Shown: positions 1 through 9,107, counted from the first letter of the stretch. The stretch is 27,965 nt of DNA from Chara braunii (GCA_003427395.1 BFEA01000218.1:1004676-1032640), one strand, 5' to 3'. A program made the numbers and translations. Notes: generated from the letters alone by a model not told the origin.

Positions 1-21
1 ATCTAGATGTGTATAAGAGAC

Positions 22-23
<2 letters not shown>
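1..23 (+). other. Nextera mate-pair junction adaptor remnant
   Basis: Positions 5-23 read AGATGTGTATAAGAGACAG, which is exactly the 19-bp Tn5 mosaic end used in Nextera libraries. The preceding ATCT equals the end of the opposite mosaic-end strand, so 1-23 matches the right part of the circularisation junction of Nextera mate-pair libraries. This is synthetic sequence left in the assembly, not a genomic transposon. Sequence joined to it may be chimeric. Confidence 0.95.
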
Positions 24-86
<63 letters not shown>

Positions 87-87
87 T
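24..87. repeat. (TC)n microsatellite
   Basis: About 32 TC units with one C-to-G interruption at 74. It directly abuts the adaptor remnant, so its true length and its left neighbour are unknown. Confidence 0.95.
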
Positions 88-794
88 TGCACGCGCGCGA
101 GTGCTGTCTCGCTGGCTCCCCCGGGCTCTCTTTCTTATCTGGGCTTGGCAGCAGGAAACCCTGTTCCCCATCGACGATGTACTCTAAAAATGCGCACTCA
201 CAAAGTGCAAACGAAGAGAATACAATGTGCCACTGCTAGGTGGAAGTACATAGGCTGGGTGGCAGTATGTCGCTGGCGTATGTGATGTCCGTCGGGCATT
301 ACGATATGGCCTCTGTGGTCTGGCTGGGGGGTACTATCTGGGGTGGGTCATTCCTTTGTGGAGTGGATGGTAGTATGTGCCATGTGGTCGTGGCAACTCC
401 TCGCAATCCACTGGATCAGGGTGCTGGAGGTGACGCTGTCGATGCTCGACACCGCTGGATCCAACACCTGCCCAACCGTCGCTGACAGCCAAGCGCTAGT
501 CATCACGAGAGGACGAGTAAGGGAGTCTGAAACATGCCACTAACCAGCACAGCAGCACCGAGAAATCCTCAGCCAATGGGATGGAGGAGCTGTGATTCAA
601 TCCTTAGAACGAGACGTCTGGGGAAATGTGGGTGATGCTGGGTGGTGCAAGATGAGGTATGCCGATGATGCTATGTCGGACGGGCTGCAGCAAACCACAC
701 CCCCTCCCCTCAGAAAAGGCGAATCAAAGAAAACTTGTCCCAAAACAAGAGAATGTCGATGTGTGTGAGGTGTTGGAATCCATTTTTGTGTACG
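88..794. other. unassigned stretch
   Basis: Mixed-composition sequence with only short open frames and no protein, RNA or repeat family that I recognise. The frames do not show a consistent coding signature. Confidence 0.5.

Positions 795-851
<57 letters not shown>
795..851. repeat. (CA)n microsatellite
   Basis: About 28 CA units with one interruption (CAAA) near 810. The long Val/Cys or His/Thr open frames across it are artefacts of the repeat. Confidence 0.95.
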
Positions 852-854
<3 letters not shown>

Positions 855-1528
855 TATTTTTCCCTTTATATGAGCCTGAACATTGTTGTTTCTGTACCCT
901 TTTTTCCGTGAAATCCGTGGCCTCTCTGCAGTCTCCTAAAAGCGATATTGCCCCTCTGCCAAGTAACAGTGACATGGCATTTTGGATGAGACACGGTCAC
1001 AATGTTCGGCCGATTGTGCCTTTTGGCCAGAGTGAAGTCACCCGGCCCTATAGTGTCTTACGCGGCCTCCCTCTCCGACCGCCTGCCTTCGTTGCCCACA
1101 GGATTCTGAAGTCCTAGAGGTCGGTCAGGCGCATGGGACCTTAGGCCTCCAATCGAATTAAGCCTGCCTTCAGGCTTGTATTCGATCTTGCTGTTTTTGT
1201 TTTTTTGTCTCTTTGTTTCTTTGCCTAACCAAACCGAAATAGTCGATCTGCGTCGTGGACATCGCAGAAGGCAATTACTCTTTTCCCACCGGAAGACACC
1301 ATTACGATGTATATGAGAAATGCTTTTCACAATTTGTTTTCAAGCGTTGAAACCCTGGTGATTATTGGCCAGTTGACCTACCCCAACTGGATGGTATAAG
1401 TGGAAAAAAGAGGCCCTGCCCCCCTGGTGATGATCGCAAATCGCAAAGGACTGCCACTGGGCCACTGTTGGAAAAAAGAGGCACCCACTTCCAACTTTAT
1501 TCCCACCTTTTTCTGACAGATGGTGAAT
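852..1528. other. unassigned stretch with short internal echoes
   Basis: No gene recognised. Two short echoes are visible. GGAAAAAAGAGGC occurs near 1402 and again near 1471, and CCTGGTGAT occurs near 1354 and again near 1422. They suggest small local duplication. Confidence 0.45.
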
Positions 1529-1543
1529 GGATGCTTGCACCGC

Positions 1544-1595
<52 letters not shown>

Positions 1596-1607
1596 GCTTG
1601 CACTGCC
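1529..1607. repeat. A47 tract between 16-bp direct repeats
   Basis: A pure run of 47 A (1545-1591) is bounded by GGATGCTTGCACCGCC (1529-1544) and GGATGCTTGCACTGCC (1592-1607), a 16-bp direct repeat with one mismatch. This is the geometry of a poly(A) tail inside a target-site duplication made by LINE-type retrotransposition, with essentially no body left. Slippage in a duplicated segment is the alternative. Confidence 0.75.
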
Positions 1608-2443
1608 ACATGTGTGTAGGCACCGTGGCAGTTCACATGCAAATCTTGAAAGGGCGAATTTGAATGCTATGTATCTGTAGTGCGAGCACACGACTTAAGG
1701 ATGCTGGAGGACCAGGGCACAGCAGAGGCTATTTTTTCATGATAATCCTGCATGTGCACCTGAGGCCGCCTACATCCACCCATATGTTTCTGCCATATTT
1801 TTTGTTCTTTTCCGAAAACTCGAACAAGAGAATTGCACAGTCTGAGCCATCGCTATCTTTCGCAATCAGAGGACAGTCTGACAGGGTGTGGTTGGTTCTC
1901 CAACATCAAACTGGCTTCTTCTTTGGGGAGGTGAATGAACACGGCTGTGTGCGGCGTCCACATTCGTTTCAGAAAAGCGGACGTTGCTTTCCCCTTACAA
2001 CGGATATTCTTCCTCAGACGTTGGCAGCCATAATGTCCTGTCTTTTTGTTTTCCTTCTTTTTTTTTGTCCTTTTGTTTTCCCCGTTTCTCCAAAAAAATA
2101 CGTTCTCAAAAACAGGGTCAAAAGCTTTAGCAGCATTTTTATTTGTTTTTTAATCATTTATTGTCCATGTTGAATGCAGTCCATGTGGCATACCATCGGT
2201 TATCCCAACTCAACGATGTAGCGACGTAGGTGGGACCAGTCGCAAGGCCCCACAGTGGAGCGCAAATCCTAAATCCTGTTCAGAAGGACCGTCTGCCAAA
2301 AAATTGGTGTGAAGAGTATATACATATGTGAATATACACATATGATGTATACATTCGAAAAGTTTAACGTAGAAAAATAACATGTGCGAGAAACAGAAGG
2401 GGGAATAAAAAAGAAGGAAAAAAAAACAAACAAACACGCAGTA
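1608..2443. other. unassigned stretch
   Basis: A 169-codon frame (1664-2173, +) is open but Phe/Cys/Pro-rich because of T-rich DNA. I recognise no motif and do not call it a gene. The region 2040-2160 is T-rich. Confidence 0.4.
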
Positions 2444-2576
2444 TGACTCTATAGCCACATGGCTGAAATAAATAAACAACACTGATGAAGAGGAAATGAG
2501 TAGCTGACGTGTTCTCCCCGTATTTTCTTTTTCCCCTATCTCTGCAGGAAATGAGTAGCTGACGACTCTATAGCCA
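2444..2576. repeat. short interleaved direct repeats
   Basis: AGGAAATGAGTAGCTGACG occurs at 2491-2509 and 2546-2564. GACTCTATAGCCA occurs at 2444-2456 and again at about 2564-2576, so the two repeated words are joined at the second site. The spacer 2510-2545 is pyrimidine-rich and ends TCTCTGCAG, like a 3' splice site. A small templated duplication or template switch is the simplest reading. Confidence 0.7.
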
Positions 2577-2847
2577 ATTTTTGTCGGCCGGTCTGGATCC
2601 CCATGTTTGTCTGATAGCTGACACAGGTCATGCCAGCCAAAGCATAAACAGGGAAAGTATTAAGGCCGACGAAAGGAAATACCACCATCCGCCTACTCGA
2701 TTTCGAATTAGCTCGTCCCATCCTCTTGTTGGCATACTCGGGTGAAGTCCTGGGGTTTTGCAACGCACGCAACTGTCTCAAGCACCCTTCTTTTTTAGGT
2801 AAGTTTACCCGGAGGGGGTCCGTCTGGATGGTCCTGACGGGTTTCCT

Positions 2848-2979
2848 AAAAAAAAAAACTGAAAAAAAAGGAAGCCCGTGTGGACTCCACGACGACCTGT
2901 CGACGTGAAAATCATGTGGCTTCAACAAATCGTCGTGGAGTCCACACGGGTTTCCTTTTTTTTTTCAGTTTTTTTTTTA
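2848..2979. repeat. long inverted repeat (hairpin), arms ~48 bp, loop ~34 nt
   Basis: The left arm 2848-2895 (A-run, CTG, A-run, then GGAAGCCCGTGTGGACTCC and ACGACGA) is the reverse complement of 2930-2979, with one substitution (G/A in the CCCGTG block) and small differences in homopolymer length. The spacer is 2896-2929. A fragment of the arm (CGGGTTTCC) also occurs just upstream at about 2838. It could be a foldback insertion, a hairpin RNA precursor or a palindromic assembly artefact. Confidence 0.85.
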
Positions 2980-3813
2980 AAGTTTTTTTTTGTTTTTAAT
3001 GTTCGACGCCGGCAATCTAAGCACCCTCAATCCAAAAGAATGATTCTTGTGGACGCTTTGTGCAAAAGCTGCGAGGGCACTGCACCGGATATTCTTAGCC
3101 ATACTCTTATGAATTTCGAACGACTTTGTGAAAGGAGGAAATAAATGATCATCAGAAAGCTTTGCTATTTAATGGAATGACCTTTGGAAGTGTTTATTAT
3201 CCGATTCAACAAGAAGAAGTATTTCCAACTTGTGCCTTTTGACGCAGGGTCATCCCACATTAATTTATCAGAAGCTCAGACCTTTGGAAACTGAACAAAA
3301 AACGACCAGTTTTTTTTCGCATGATCCTTTCAAAACTGGTTAAGAATGAAACAGATTGCAAAAAAGTAGTGCACTGCTCCACAGGACAAGAAATGCCGTA
3401 ACTACCCTTTTCACCCAAAAATAATGCCCGGGCATGATATCTGTCTTTGGACTGGAAGTTGCCCCAAGTACACAGCTCTAATGAACGGGTGTTGTGTTGG
3501 TGTGAAAACCGTAGGAACTGGTCAAGTACAATACAAACAACAACAACAAGAACAAGAACAAAAAACACAGAAGAAAACAATTGTGTTGGCGATATTGTGT
3601 CACGTGTCGCATTAACTCTTCGCGTTCCCCGCCAGGTAGCCATGTCGATGTACCACCACATGTCAATCTTCAACCCATCAAACTGCCAGACACCATATAT
3701 GCGAATCTACCACACATCGACCAGGGCAATCTTCCCAACAACTTAAGGTGGGAACCACTTTCCACATACAGACCCTCTCCGCGAGGATGTCACTTTGACA
3801 GTCCATCCCTTAA
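2980..3813. other. unassigned stretch with a (CAA)n-like patch
   Basis: There is a CAA/GAACAA-rich patch at about 3536-3575. Short open frames exist on both strands, but none has a recognisable domain. The 3' part of a plus frame (about 3005-3144) has balanced amino-acid use but is too short to call. Confidence 0.4.
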
Positions 3814-4179
3814 ACCACCAGTACCTTTCCCAGCTATGTTGTCAGAGACGCGCCGGGTAACGCGGGAGGCCGGCGCGGCTTGGTTCTGACGGACCGAAAT
3901 GGCTGGTAGTGCCAGCCAACGTGAGGGCCGCACCGGTTCGTTCTTTTTCGGCGTGCAGCGTGATTTTCCCTCCGGCATTGATATTTGAGAAAGGGACGGA
4001 TGGTCTACATCACCGATACCCCGCCCAGTCATCGGTTGGGAGGCCTGCTCCGCCACTTTGCGAGGCCTGAAATGCGACAATGATTGCTGCTATAATTTAT
4101 GAACGGCTGCCCGCCCCCGAAAGCTGCGGCCGTTAATGAGCCCCGTCTATGAAAAATAGCTGGGAAAGGAACTGGTGGT
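3814..4179. mobile_element. MITE-like element with inverted ends (366 bp)
   Basis: The ends 3814-3837 (ACCACCAGTACCTTTCCCAG and on to CTAT) and 4156-4179 are reverse complements over 24 bp with one mismatch. Weaker inverted similarity continues inwards for about 40 bp (GAGACG...GTAACG against TAGACG...TTAACG). The interior is moderately GC-rich and holds no long ORF. Length and structure fit a non-autonomous DNA transposon. I could not find a convincing target duplication, so the exact termini are uncertain. Confidence 0.45.
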
Positions 4180-5160
4180 GTATTTAATGACATCATCCAC
4201 ATCCCTGTTGAGTACACAATTATATGGTTATGGCAGAGGTCATCGCAAAAATAGCCCAAGTTGCCTTGCTCTCTGGTAGTACTCACGTAGTAGGCAGTTG
4301 TTGTGTTTTTTGTTTTTGTTTTTTCGTTTTTTTTCCCCCGCAGTGGCCAGTTGTCTATCAGGGCATGCCTTAGCATTTGGTGGAAGAGAAAAAGAGCGTT
4401 CCATGCAATCAGAATCCTGCTGATCTTTCTGCGGCGAATCTGCACTCGTTGGCAAAAGTGCCAGGATTAAATGTACAAGATAATCTTGTTAATCGCTCTA
4501 TCTGCCTCCATCTGTCATATAGCGTCCCCTTTTCTGGTCTGCTTCCGGCTTTATCTCTCATCAGTGTGTTCCCCTTCCTCACTTCTTTGTTCTGCTTTTC
4601 AGACACCATTGCCAACACCTCTGCCGAGAGGACATCGCCCTTAGAGAATCTTTCGCCGGAATCTCTCTACACGCCATCAGGCTGATTTCTTATTCGTATC
4701 GTAACTTGTAGCCCTTCGTCCCTCACGGAAGATATTGTGGTAGTCATAATCGATTGCTATGACCTTGAGATTTCTTCGCAGCCGGAGATGCTAGAGGCTG
4801 CAACTCCAGACCCTTTGCAGTATCCCGGAGGTCCTGCACCGAAAACCACTCCATTTTGCTTCTGTTGACGTCTACAACGGCATGCAGCGCATCATACCCA
4901 CGATCATCCACCCCCCTGACACCCTACCTTACCCAGTCAGAAATAACAATAGACACTAATAATCCGAAGCAGAAGCACTCCCATGCACAACCAAGGGCCA
5001 AGGGTATTACATACGAAGTAAGCACTGTCCACCAAATTCAACTCGAAGTGTTCAAAGTGAAAAATGAGTAAAACCACTACCAGTCGTTGATTTATTAAAT
5101 GTCAATTAGTGTAAAAACAAGTATAAACACATAGAGAACATAATAATACTCCCCCAACAC
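4180..5160. other. unassigned stretch
   Basis: No gene or repeat recognised. Frames of up to 138 codons overlap on both strands without a domain or a consistent composition. Confidence 0.4.
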
Positions 5161-5245
5161 CCCCCAACTCTACGTTGCCTGGGAATGGTGAATATGACCT
5201 TAGATCTTGTCGACTAACCAAGGCGCGCTATCCACTGAGAACGAG
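5161..5245 (-). pseudogene. possible degenerate tRNA-like sequence
   Basis: Read on the minus strand, CTCAGTGGATAGCGCG resembles a tRNA D-arm/A-box (compare CTCAGTGGATAGAGCG). It is followed by CCTTGG...CAAG, where an anticodon arm would lie, and by AGGTCATATTCACC about where the T-arm would start. The B-box is poor and I cannot fold a full cloverleaf. It could be a tRNA relic, a tRNA-derived SINE head or chance. Confidence 0.2.
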
Positions 5246-6349
5246 AAGTGCCAGTGATATCATTAGCTAGTGAGATCGATTGGCGCTAATAGATACCTTT
5301 GAGCCACTCGTCCCCTTGGCGCTGAAAAATCCAGCAACCAATATGGCGAAGGACGGGAATAGTTGTACGTTTATCAATAATAATCGATAACAAAGAAAGG
5401 CAAATGTTTATTCAATGTCGAAAATGTGAAACATGTTGCACTCACATTTTTCTCGCCACCGTCGACAGCCCACAGTCCGCTCTGTAGCCAGTGATACGGC
5501 GCACTTGTAAATTTTTTTTTTTTTTAATTATATATAAAGCAGCATAATCTGATTTGCCCGGCACATTTAAACACTTAGTTGTATAACCATAACGTAGGAT
5601 GCTCTAAAAAACGACCAATGCAATGCTTAACATACACGCTCCAACAAGTCATCCAGATAGCAATATGATAGTCTTTAGGAGAAGAAAAGTAGAATGCGAG
5701 AAGACAATATTGAGGTTTAGTGGTCAATCATACAAGTGGAAATTAACCTTAAACATGAGGAACTATAAAGGAGATGACAACAATGATAGAATGAAAAAAA
5801 AAATAAAAAAAAAAATGGGATGTTATCTTGGTGAAGACAAATCTTGAAAATGGTAGGTTAGAGAAAAAGCTAAATGCCTTGTTGGTAATGCTAGAAAATA
5901 CCGCCATACAATATAAGAGAAAATATGGGTTAAGAGTAGACGTAGAATGCATCAGTTAACATGAAGGATAAGTAAAGCAATTGTAATAAAATATGAAATT
6001 TTGGTAATAAATCTTGAGGTAATGGTTATGGCAAATGTGTTGATGCTAAAACTTATAACTTATAACATACAAATCATAAAGTGATGCATAAACTCAGTAA
6101 TTTTTTGAAACAATCAATGCAATGAACACCAAAATAATTGAGACATGGAGGAAGGATTATTATCCAAAAGTTGTCATATTGTGATGCATAAATTACAAAA
6201 AAATGAAAGAAAAAAACATCAGTCTTGAAGAAGCATGCAAAGGATGATATAGTAGTGCAGAGGTAACCAGATTTATAGGTGCAACTATATTTGGGAAAGA
6301 ACTTAAGAAGTATGATTATTCGTAATTGGAGTATATATATTTATATAAA
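5246..6349. other. AT-rich unassigned stretch
   Basis: AT-rich DNA with short Lys/Asn-rich frames only. TGATGCATAAA recurs near 6082 and 6183. It ends in TATATATATTTATATAA, the insertion site of the next element. Confidence 0.5.
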
Positions 6350-7127
6350 CAGGGTTGCCGGTGTTCGGGACGGGCCGAGCACCCGAACCCGAACGCCCGA
6401 ACGTACGGGAACCCTTCAGAAGGCGTTCAGCCGTTCGGGCCGAACGCGGACCCCCCCCCAAAAAAAAAAAAAAAAAAAAAGTTTTCAAAAAATTCCGAAA
6501 AACAAATATGTTATGGCGAAAAAAATACTAAACAACATTTGCCTGGGCACAGTATCCAAATTACTTTACCGAATTTGAATTAAAAATCAAATAAAGAAAA
6601 TAAACATTATGATAAAAATAAGAAAAAATAAAAACAGAATTAAAATGAGTGAGTGTGCCAGCACCTTTTCGACACCGCTATCTTTGCCGATTTTTAATTA
6701 TTTTTTGGCATTGACAAATGCCTTGAAAATTTACCGATATGTAGTTTACATAATCAATAACTCATTAACAATTTTTCAAAAAATAATAAAATATTTTAGG
6801 CCCCGAAATAAAATGAAAGCGAAAAATGAAAAGTGAAAAAAAAAAAAATAGTGAGTGGGCGAGCACGTTTTGACACCCCCATCTTTGACGGATTTTTAAT
6901 GTTTTTTTGGATTAGCAGAATGACTTCAAAATTTATAGGCGTGTAGGTTACATCATAAAGAACTCACAAAAAAAAAAAATGCAGAAAAAAAAACTTATGT
7001 TTAGGCCCCGAAACAGTTTTTGGCGGGGGCCGAACCTGGAGGTGTTCAGCCACCGAACGAGACCCCGATCGCCCGAACGTTCGGGGGCCAGCCCGGGGGC
7101 CCCCGAACGTTCGGTCAGGTAATCCTG
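6350..7127. mobile_element. TIR element copy 1 (CAGGGTTGCC ends), non-autonomous
   Basis: The left end is CAGGGTTGCC (6350-6359) and the right end GGTAATCCTG (7118-7127); copy 2 preserves the exact inverse, GGCAACCCTG. Inside each end is a GC-rich zone packed with CCCGAACG/CGTTCGGG words. A head ending GGACCCC plus an A-run follows (about 6448-6480). The ~550-bp AT-rich core contains the word GTGAGTG(G)GCGAGCAC twice (near 6647 and 6851), each followed by GACACC and a GATTTTTAAT phrase. CAGGG termini and subterminal motif arrays are typical of hAT transposons. No transposase ORF is present. It is flanked on both sides by TA-rich repeat. Confidence 0.75.
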
Positions 7128-7187
7128 TATATGTATATATATATATATGTTGAAACTCCGAATATATATATATATATATATATATAT
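7128..7187. repeat. (TA)n tracts flanking the TIR element
   Basis: TA-rich tracts at 7128-7149 and 7162-7187, separated by GTTGAAACTCCGAA. The first begins at the last base of the TIR element. Confidence 0.9.
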
Positions 7188-7401
7188 CGTCAAATAGAAC
7201 TGCCCGGTAAACCGTAGGCAGAGAGGGAGAAGAGGACAACAAACGAGGTATATACAATCACAAACAGAACTGCCCGGTAAACCGTAGGCAGAGAGAGAGA
7301 AGAGGACAACAAACGAGGGGCTGTGACAAACTGTTTCGTCGGAGTTTATATATATATCGTCAAACAGAGCAACCTGGTACGGTAAACTGTACGCAGAGAG
7401 G

Positions 7402-7404
<3 letters not shown>
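7188..7404 (-). repeat. three partial copies of composite repeat (3' half)
   Basis: Three head-to-tail copies of the GGTAAACCGTAGGCAGAGAG...ACAACAAACGAGG block, at about 7188-7248, 7258-7346 and 7358-7404. Relative to the full copies at 7483-7820 and 8389-8700 they are the 3' half, on the minus strand. The last is truncated by a (TA)n run. Confidence 0.85.
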
Positions 7405-7445
<41 letters not shown>

Positions 7446-7447
7446 TG
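7405..7447. repeat. (TA)n microsatellite
   Basis: Nearly pure TA run directly after a truncated copy of the composite repeat. Confidence 0.95.
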
Positions 7448-7482
7448 TATAAAGTGTATGTTTTGGCAGTGACAAACCTTTT

Positions 7483-7820
7483 TTTGTTTGTAGATGTTTT
7501 GATGGCTTGGGTGTGAACCGACAATTTGTAGAGTTTTTCATTAGGTGTGGGTGAGTGATAGTCTTCTTTGACTTCCTTACCAGGTACCTTGAAGGCAATG
7601 GTTGGTGCCCACCTAAGGGTATTAGTTGTCAGATAGGCATTAATGTTGAACCACCATCCGAGTGAAGTTGAATTATCACTTATGGCGCTAGTAGTTTGTT
7701 AGATGCCCTCGTCGAGTCAGTGAAACTTTAACGAAACAGTTTATCACAGCCCCTCGTTTGCTGTCCTCTTCCCCCTCTCTGCCTACGGTTTACCGAACAG
7801 CTATATTTGACGATATATAT
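7483..7820 (+). mobile_element. composite repeat, full-length copy (+)
   Basis: The 5' half (about 7483-7660; GTAGATGTTTTGATGGCTTG... through TACCTTGAAGGCAATGGTTG...) recurs at 8935-9105 (+) and 8577-8690 (-). The 3' half (about 7713-7820; GAGTCAGTGAAAC...CTCTCTGCCTACGGTTTACC) recurs at least seven times nearby. The two halves are joined in the same order in the inverted copy 8389-8700, so they form one element of about 340 bp. It ends GACGATATATAT, again at a TA tract. No ORF. The class is unknown. Confidence 0.7.
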
Positions 7821-7911
7821 AGGACCTATGAGACTGTGAAATTCCGTTTAGCAGACTTTCGCAACCACAAGTACATTATATGTAATTCGTAAATGTATGA
7901 AGGTCACAAAG

Positions 7912-8000
7912 TGCGAGAGGTAGGATTTGAAGCTACGTCGAAATATAACCTTTGACATGTTTATAGTCTGTCGCTTTTTACCACCCCCGACCACTCTCCC
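7912..8000 (-). pseudogene. tRNA-Tyr-like pseudogene, organelle type, copy 1
   Basis: On the minus strand the 5' end GGGAGAG (8000-7994) pairs with 3' CTCTCGC (7919-7913), six of seven pairs, followed by discriminator A. Between them are GGTGGTAAAAAGCGAC (D-arm region), ACAGACTATAAA (anticodon stem and loop), a long variable arm, and a T-arm with TTCAAAT. A long variable arm in tRNA-Tyr marks the bacterial/organelle type. From memory it is closest to plant mitochondrial trnY(GUA). Decay is clear: the anticodon reads ATA instead of GTA, the anticodon stem is mismatched, and one T-stem pair is lost. It is not expected to function. Confidence 0.7.
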
Positions 8001-8074
8001 GATATATCGTCCAGCAGACTTTCGCCCCCACAAGTACATTATATGTAATTCATAAATGTATGAAGACCACGAAG

Positions 8075-8166
8075 TACGAGACGCAGGATTCGAACCCACG
8101 TAGAAATATAACCTCCAACAGATTTACTATCTATGTCGCTTTCAACCACTATATGGCCTCCTGCCG
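8075..8166 (-). pseudogene. tRNA-Tyr-like pseudogene, organelle type, copy 2
   Basis: This is a diverged tandem partner of copy 1, and similarity extends into the flank (CACAAGTACATTATATGTAAT on the plus strand). Minus strand: AGTGGTTGAAAGCGAC, then AGTAAATCTGTTGGAGG with anticodon GTA (Tyr), a long variable arm (GGTTATATTTCTACG), and a perfect T-arm/B-box GGTTCGAATCC. The acceptor stem is worse preserved than in copy 1, and the anticodon stem carries a 2-nt insertion. Each copy keeps different parts of the ancestral trnY. Confidence 0.7.
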
Positions 8167-8388
8167 AGTCAGTGAAACTTCATTGAAACAATTTGTCACA
8201 ATCCCTCGTTTGTTGTCCTCTTTTCCCTCTCTGCCTACAGTTTACTGAACAACTCTACAAACTGTTGAGGGTTCAGCCTCGTGATGAGTCGTTGAAACTT
8301 TGACAAGACAGTTTGTCACCACCCCTCGTTTGTTGCCCTCTTCTCCCTCTCTACCTAGGGCTTACCGATAGCTCTTTTTACATAAATC
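8166..8388 (+). repeat. two 3'-half copies of composite repeat
   Basis: Copies at about 8166-8250 and 8284-8388, each with GAGTCNNTGAAACTT, a CCTCGTTTGTTG block and CTCTCT(G/A)CCTA. The first starts exactly where trnY-like copy 2 ends. The second forms a fold-back pair with the copy at 8389-8495. Confidence 0.8.
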
Positions 8389-8700
8389 GTCAAACAGATC
8401 TGCTCGGTAAAACCGCAGGTAGAGAGGGAGAAAAAGACAACAAACGAGAAGTTGTGATAAATTATTTCATTGAAGTTTCACCGACTCATCAAGAGGTTGA
8501 ACTTTCAACAATTTCCAGAATCCCCTAACTAATTACATTGTAAATGACAATGCACTTTCACCTCGGTTATGATTAAGCATCAACGACTGCCTTACACTTG
8601 ATAACGTGAGGTGGGCATCAACCACTACCCTCAAGGTACCTATGACGAAAATGAAAGCATACTATTACTTATCCACACCAGATGGAAAACTATATATATA
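8389..8700 (-). mobile_element. composite repeat, full-length copy (-)
   Basis: Inverted relative to 7483-7820. It has the 3' half at 8389-8495 (CGTCAAACAGATCTGCTCGG... ACAACAAACGAG) and the 5' half at about 8577-8690 (AACCACTACCCTCAAGGTACC). The same order of halves as the plus copy defines the element. It ends in a short TATATATA tract near 8691-8700. Confidence 0.7.
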
Positions 8701-8788
8701 AGAAACCCTGACAAAACAGTTTGTCCAAACCCTCATTTGTTGTCCTTTTCTCCTTCTCTGCCTACACAGCTGTTTGATGATATATACA
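8701..8788 (+). repeat. 3'-half copy of composite repeat
   Basis: GAAACCCTGACAAAACAGTTTGTCC...CCTCATTTGTTGTCC...CTCTCTGCCTACA, ending GATGATATATAC. It is a diverged plus-strand fragment. Confidence 0.75.
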
Positions 8789-8934
8789 ATGATTTCTCTA
8801 GCACCCTGCTACGGATTTCTCTGGTCAGGTCGAGCGGTACTGGTCGGGGCCGTCGTCACCCGGCCATGATATTTATCTCATGCCAACGGCGTCTCTGGAG
8901 TGTATTTTTTATTGTGACCTACCATTCTTTGTTT

Positions 8935-9105
8935 CGTGAGTGTTTTGTTGGCTTGTGATGAGGTGTCAACTGATAGTCTGTAGAGTTTCTTATATGGTAT
9001 GGCTGATTGGTAGTCTGCTTTGAGTTTTGTTATAGGCACCTTGAGGAGAGTGGTTGGAGCCCACCTCAAGGTATCAGTTGTCGGACAGTCGTTGGTGCTT
9101 AGACA
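8935..9105 (+). repeat. 5'-half copy of composite repeat
   Basis: Parallels 7483-7650: GTGTTTTGTTGGCTTG, GTAGAGTTTCTTATATGGTATG, GGCACCTTGAGGAGAGTGG, CAGTTGTCGGACAGTCGTTG. It is truncated where the TTGA/TCAA fold-back begins. Confidence 0.75.
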
Positions 9106-9107
9106 TA

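Noticed and set aside
7-285. Ser/Leu-rich ORF from the left end
   Set aside because: It starts inside adaptor sequence and its bulk is the (TC)n repeat translated.
597-975. Val/Cys and His/Thr ORFs
   Set aside because: Shadows of the (CA)n microsatellite, starting at non-ATG codons.
1340-1691. Poly-Phe and poly-Lys ORFs
   Set aside because: They exist only because of the A47 tract.
2536-2928. 130-codon minus ORF as a host gene
   Set aside because: It overlaps the hairpin arm and has no recognisable domain. Part of the translation (SSRRMVVFPFVGLNTFPVYA) looks protein-like, but this is not enough to call.
6948-7598. 216-codon minus ORF through the repeat cluster
   Set aside because: Built from TA repeats (Tyr-Ile runs) and non-coding repeat units. 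No conserved frame between copies.
7188-8800. CRISPR-like array
   Set aside because: The repeats are ~100 bp, occur on both strands and are unevenly spaced and diverged. This is eukaryotic interspersed repeat.
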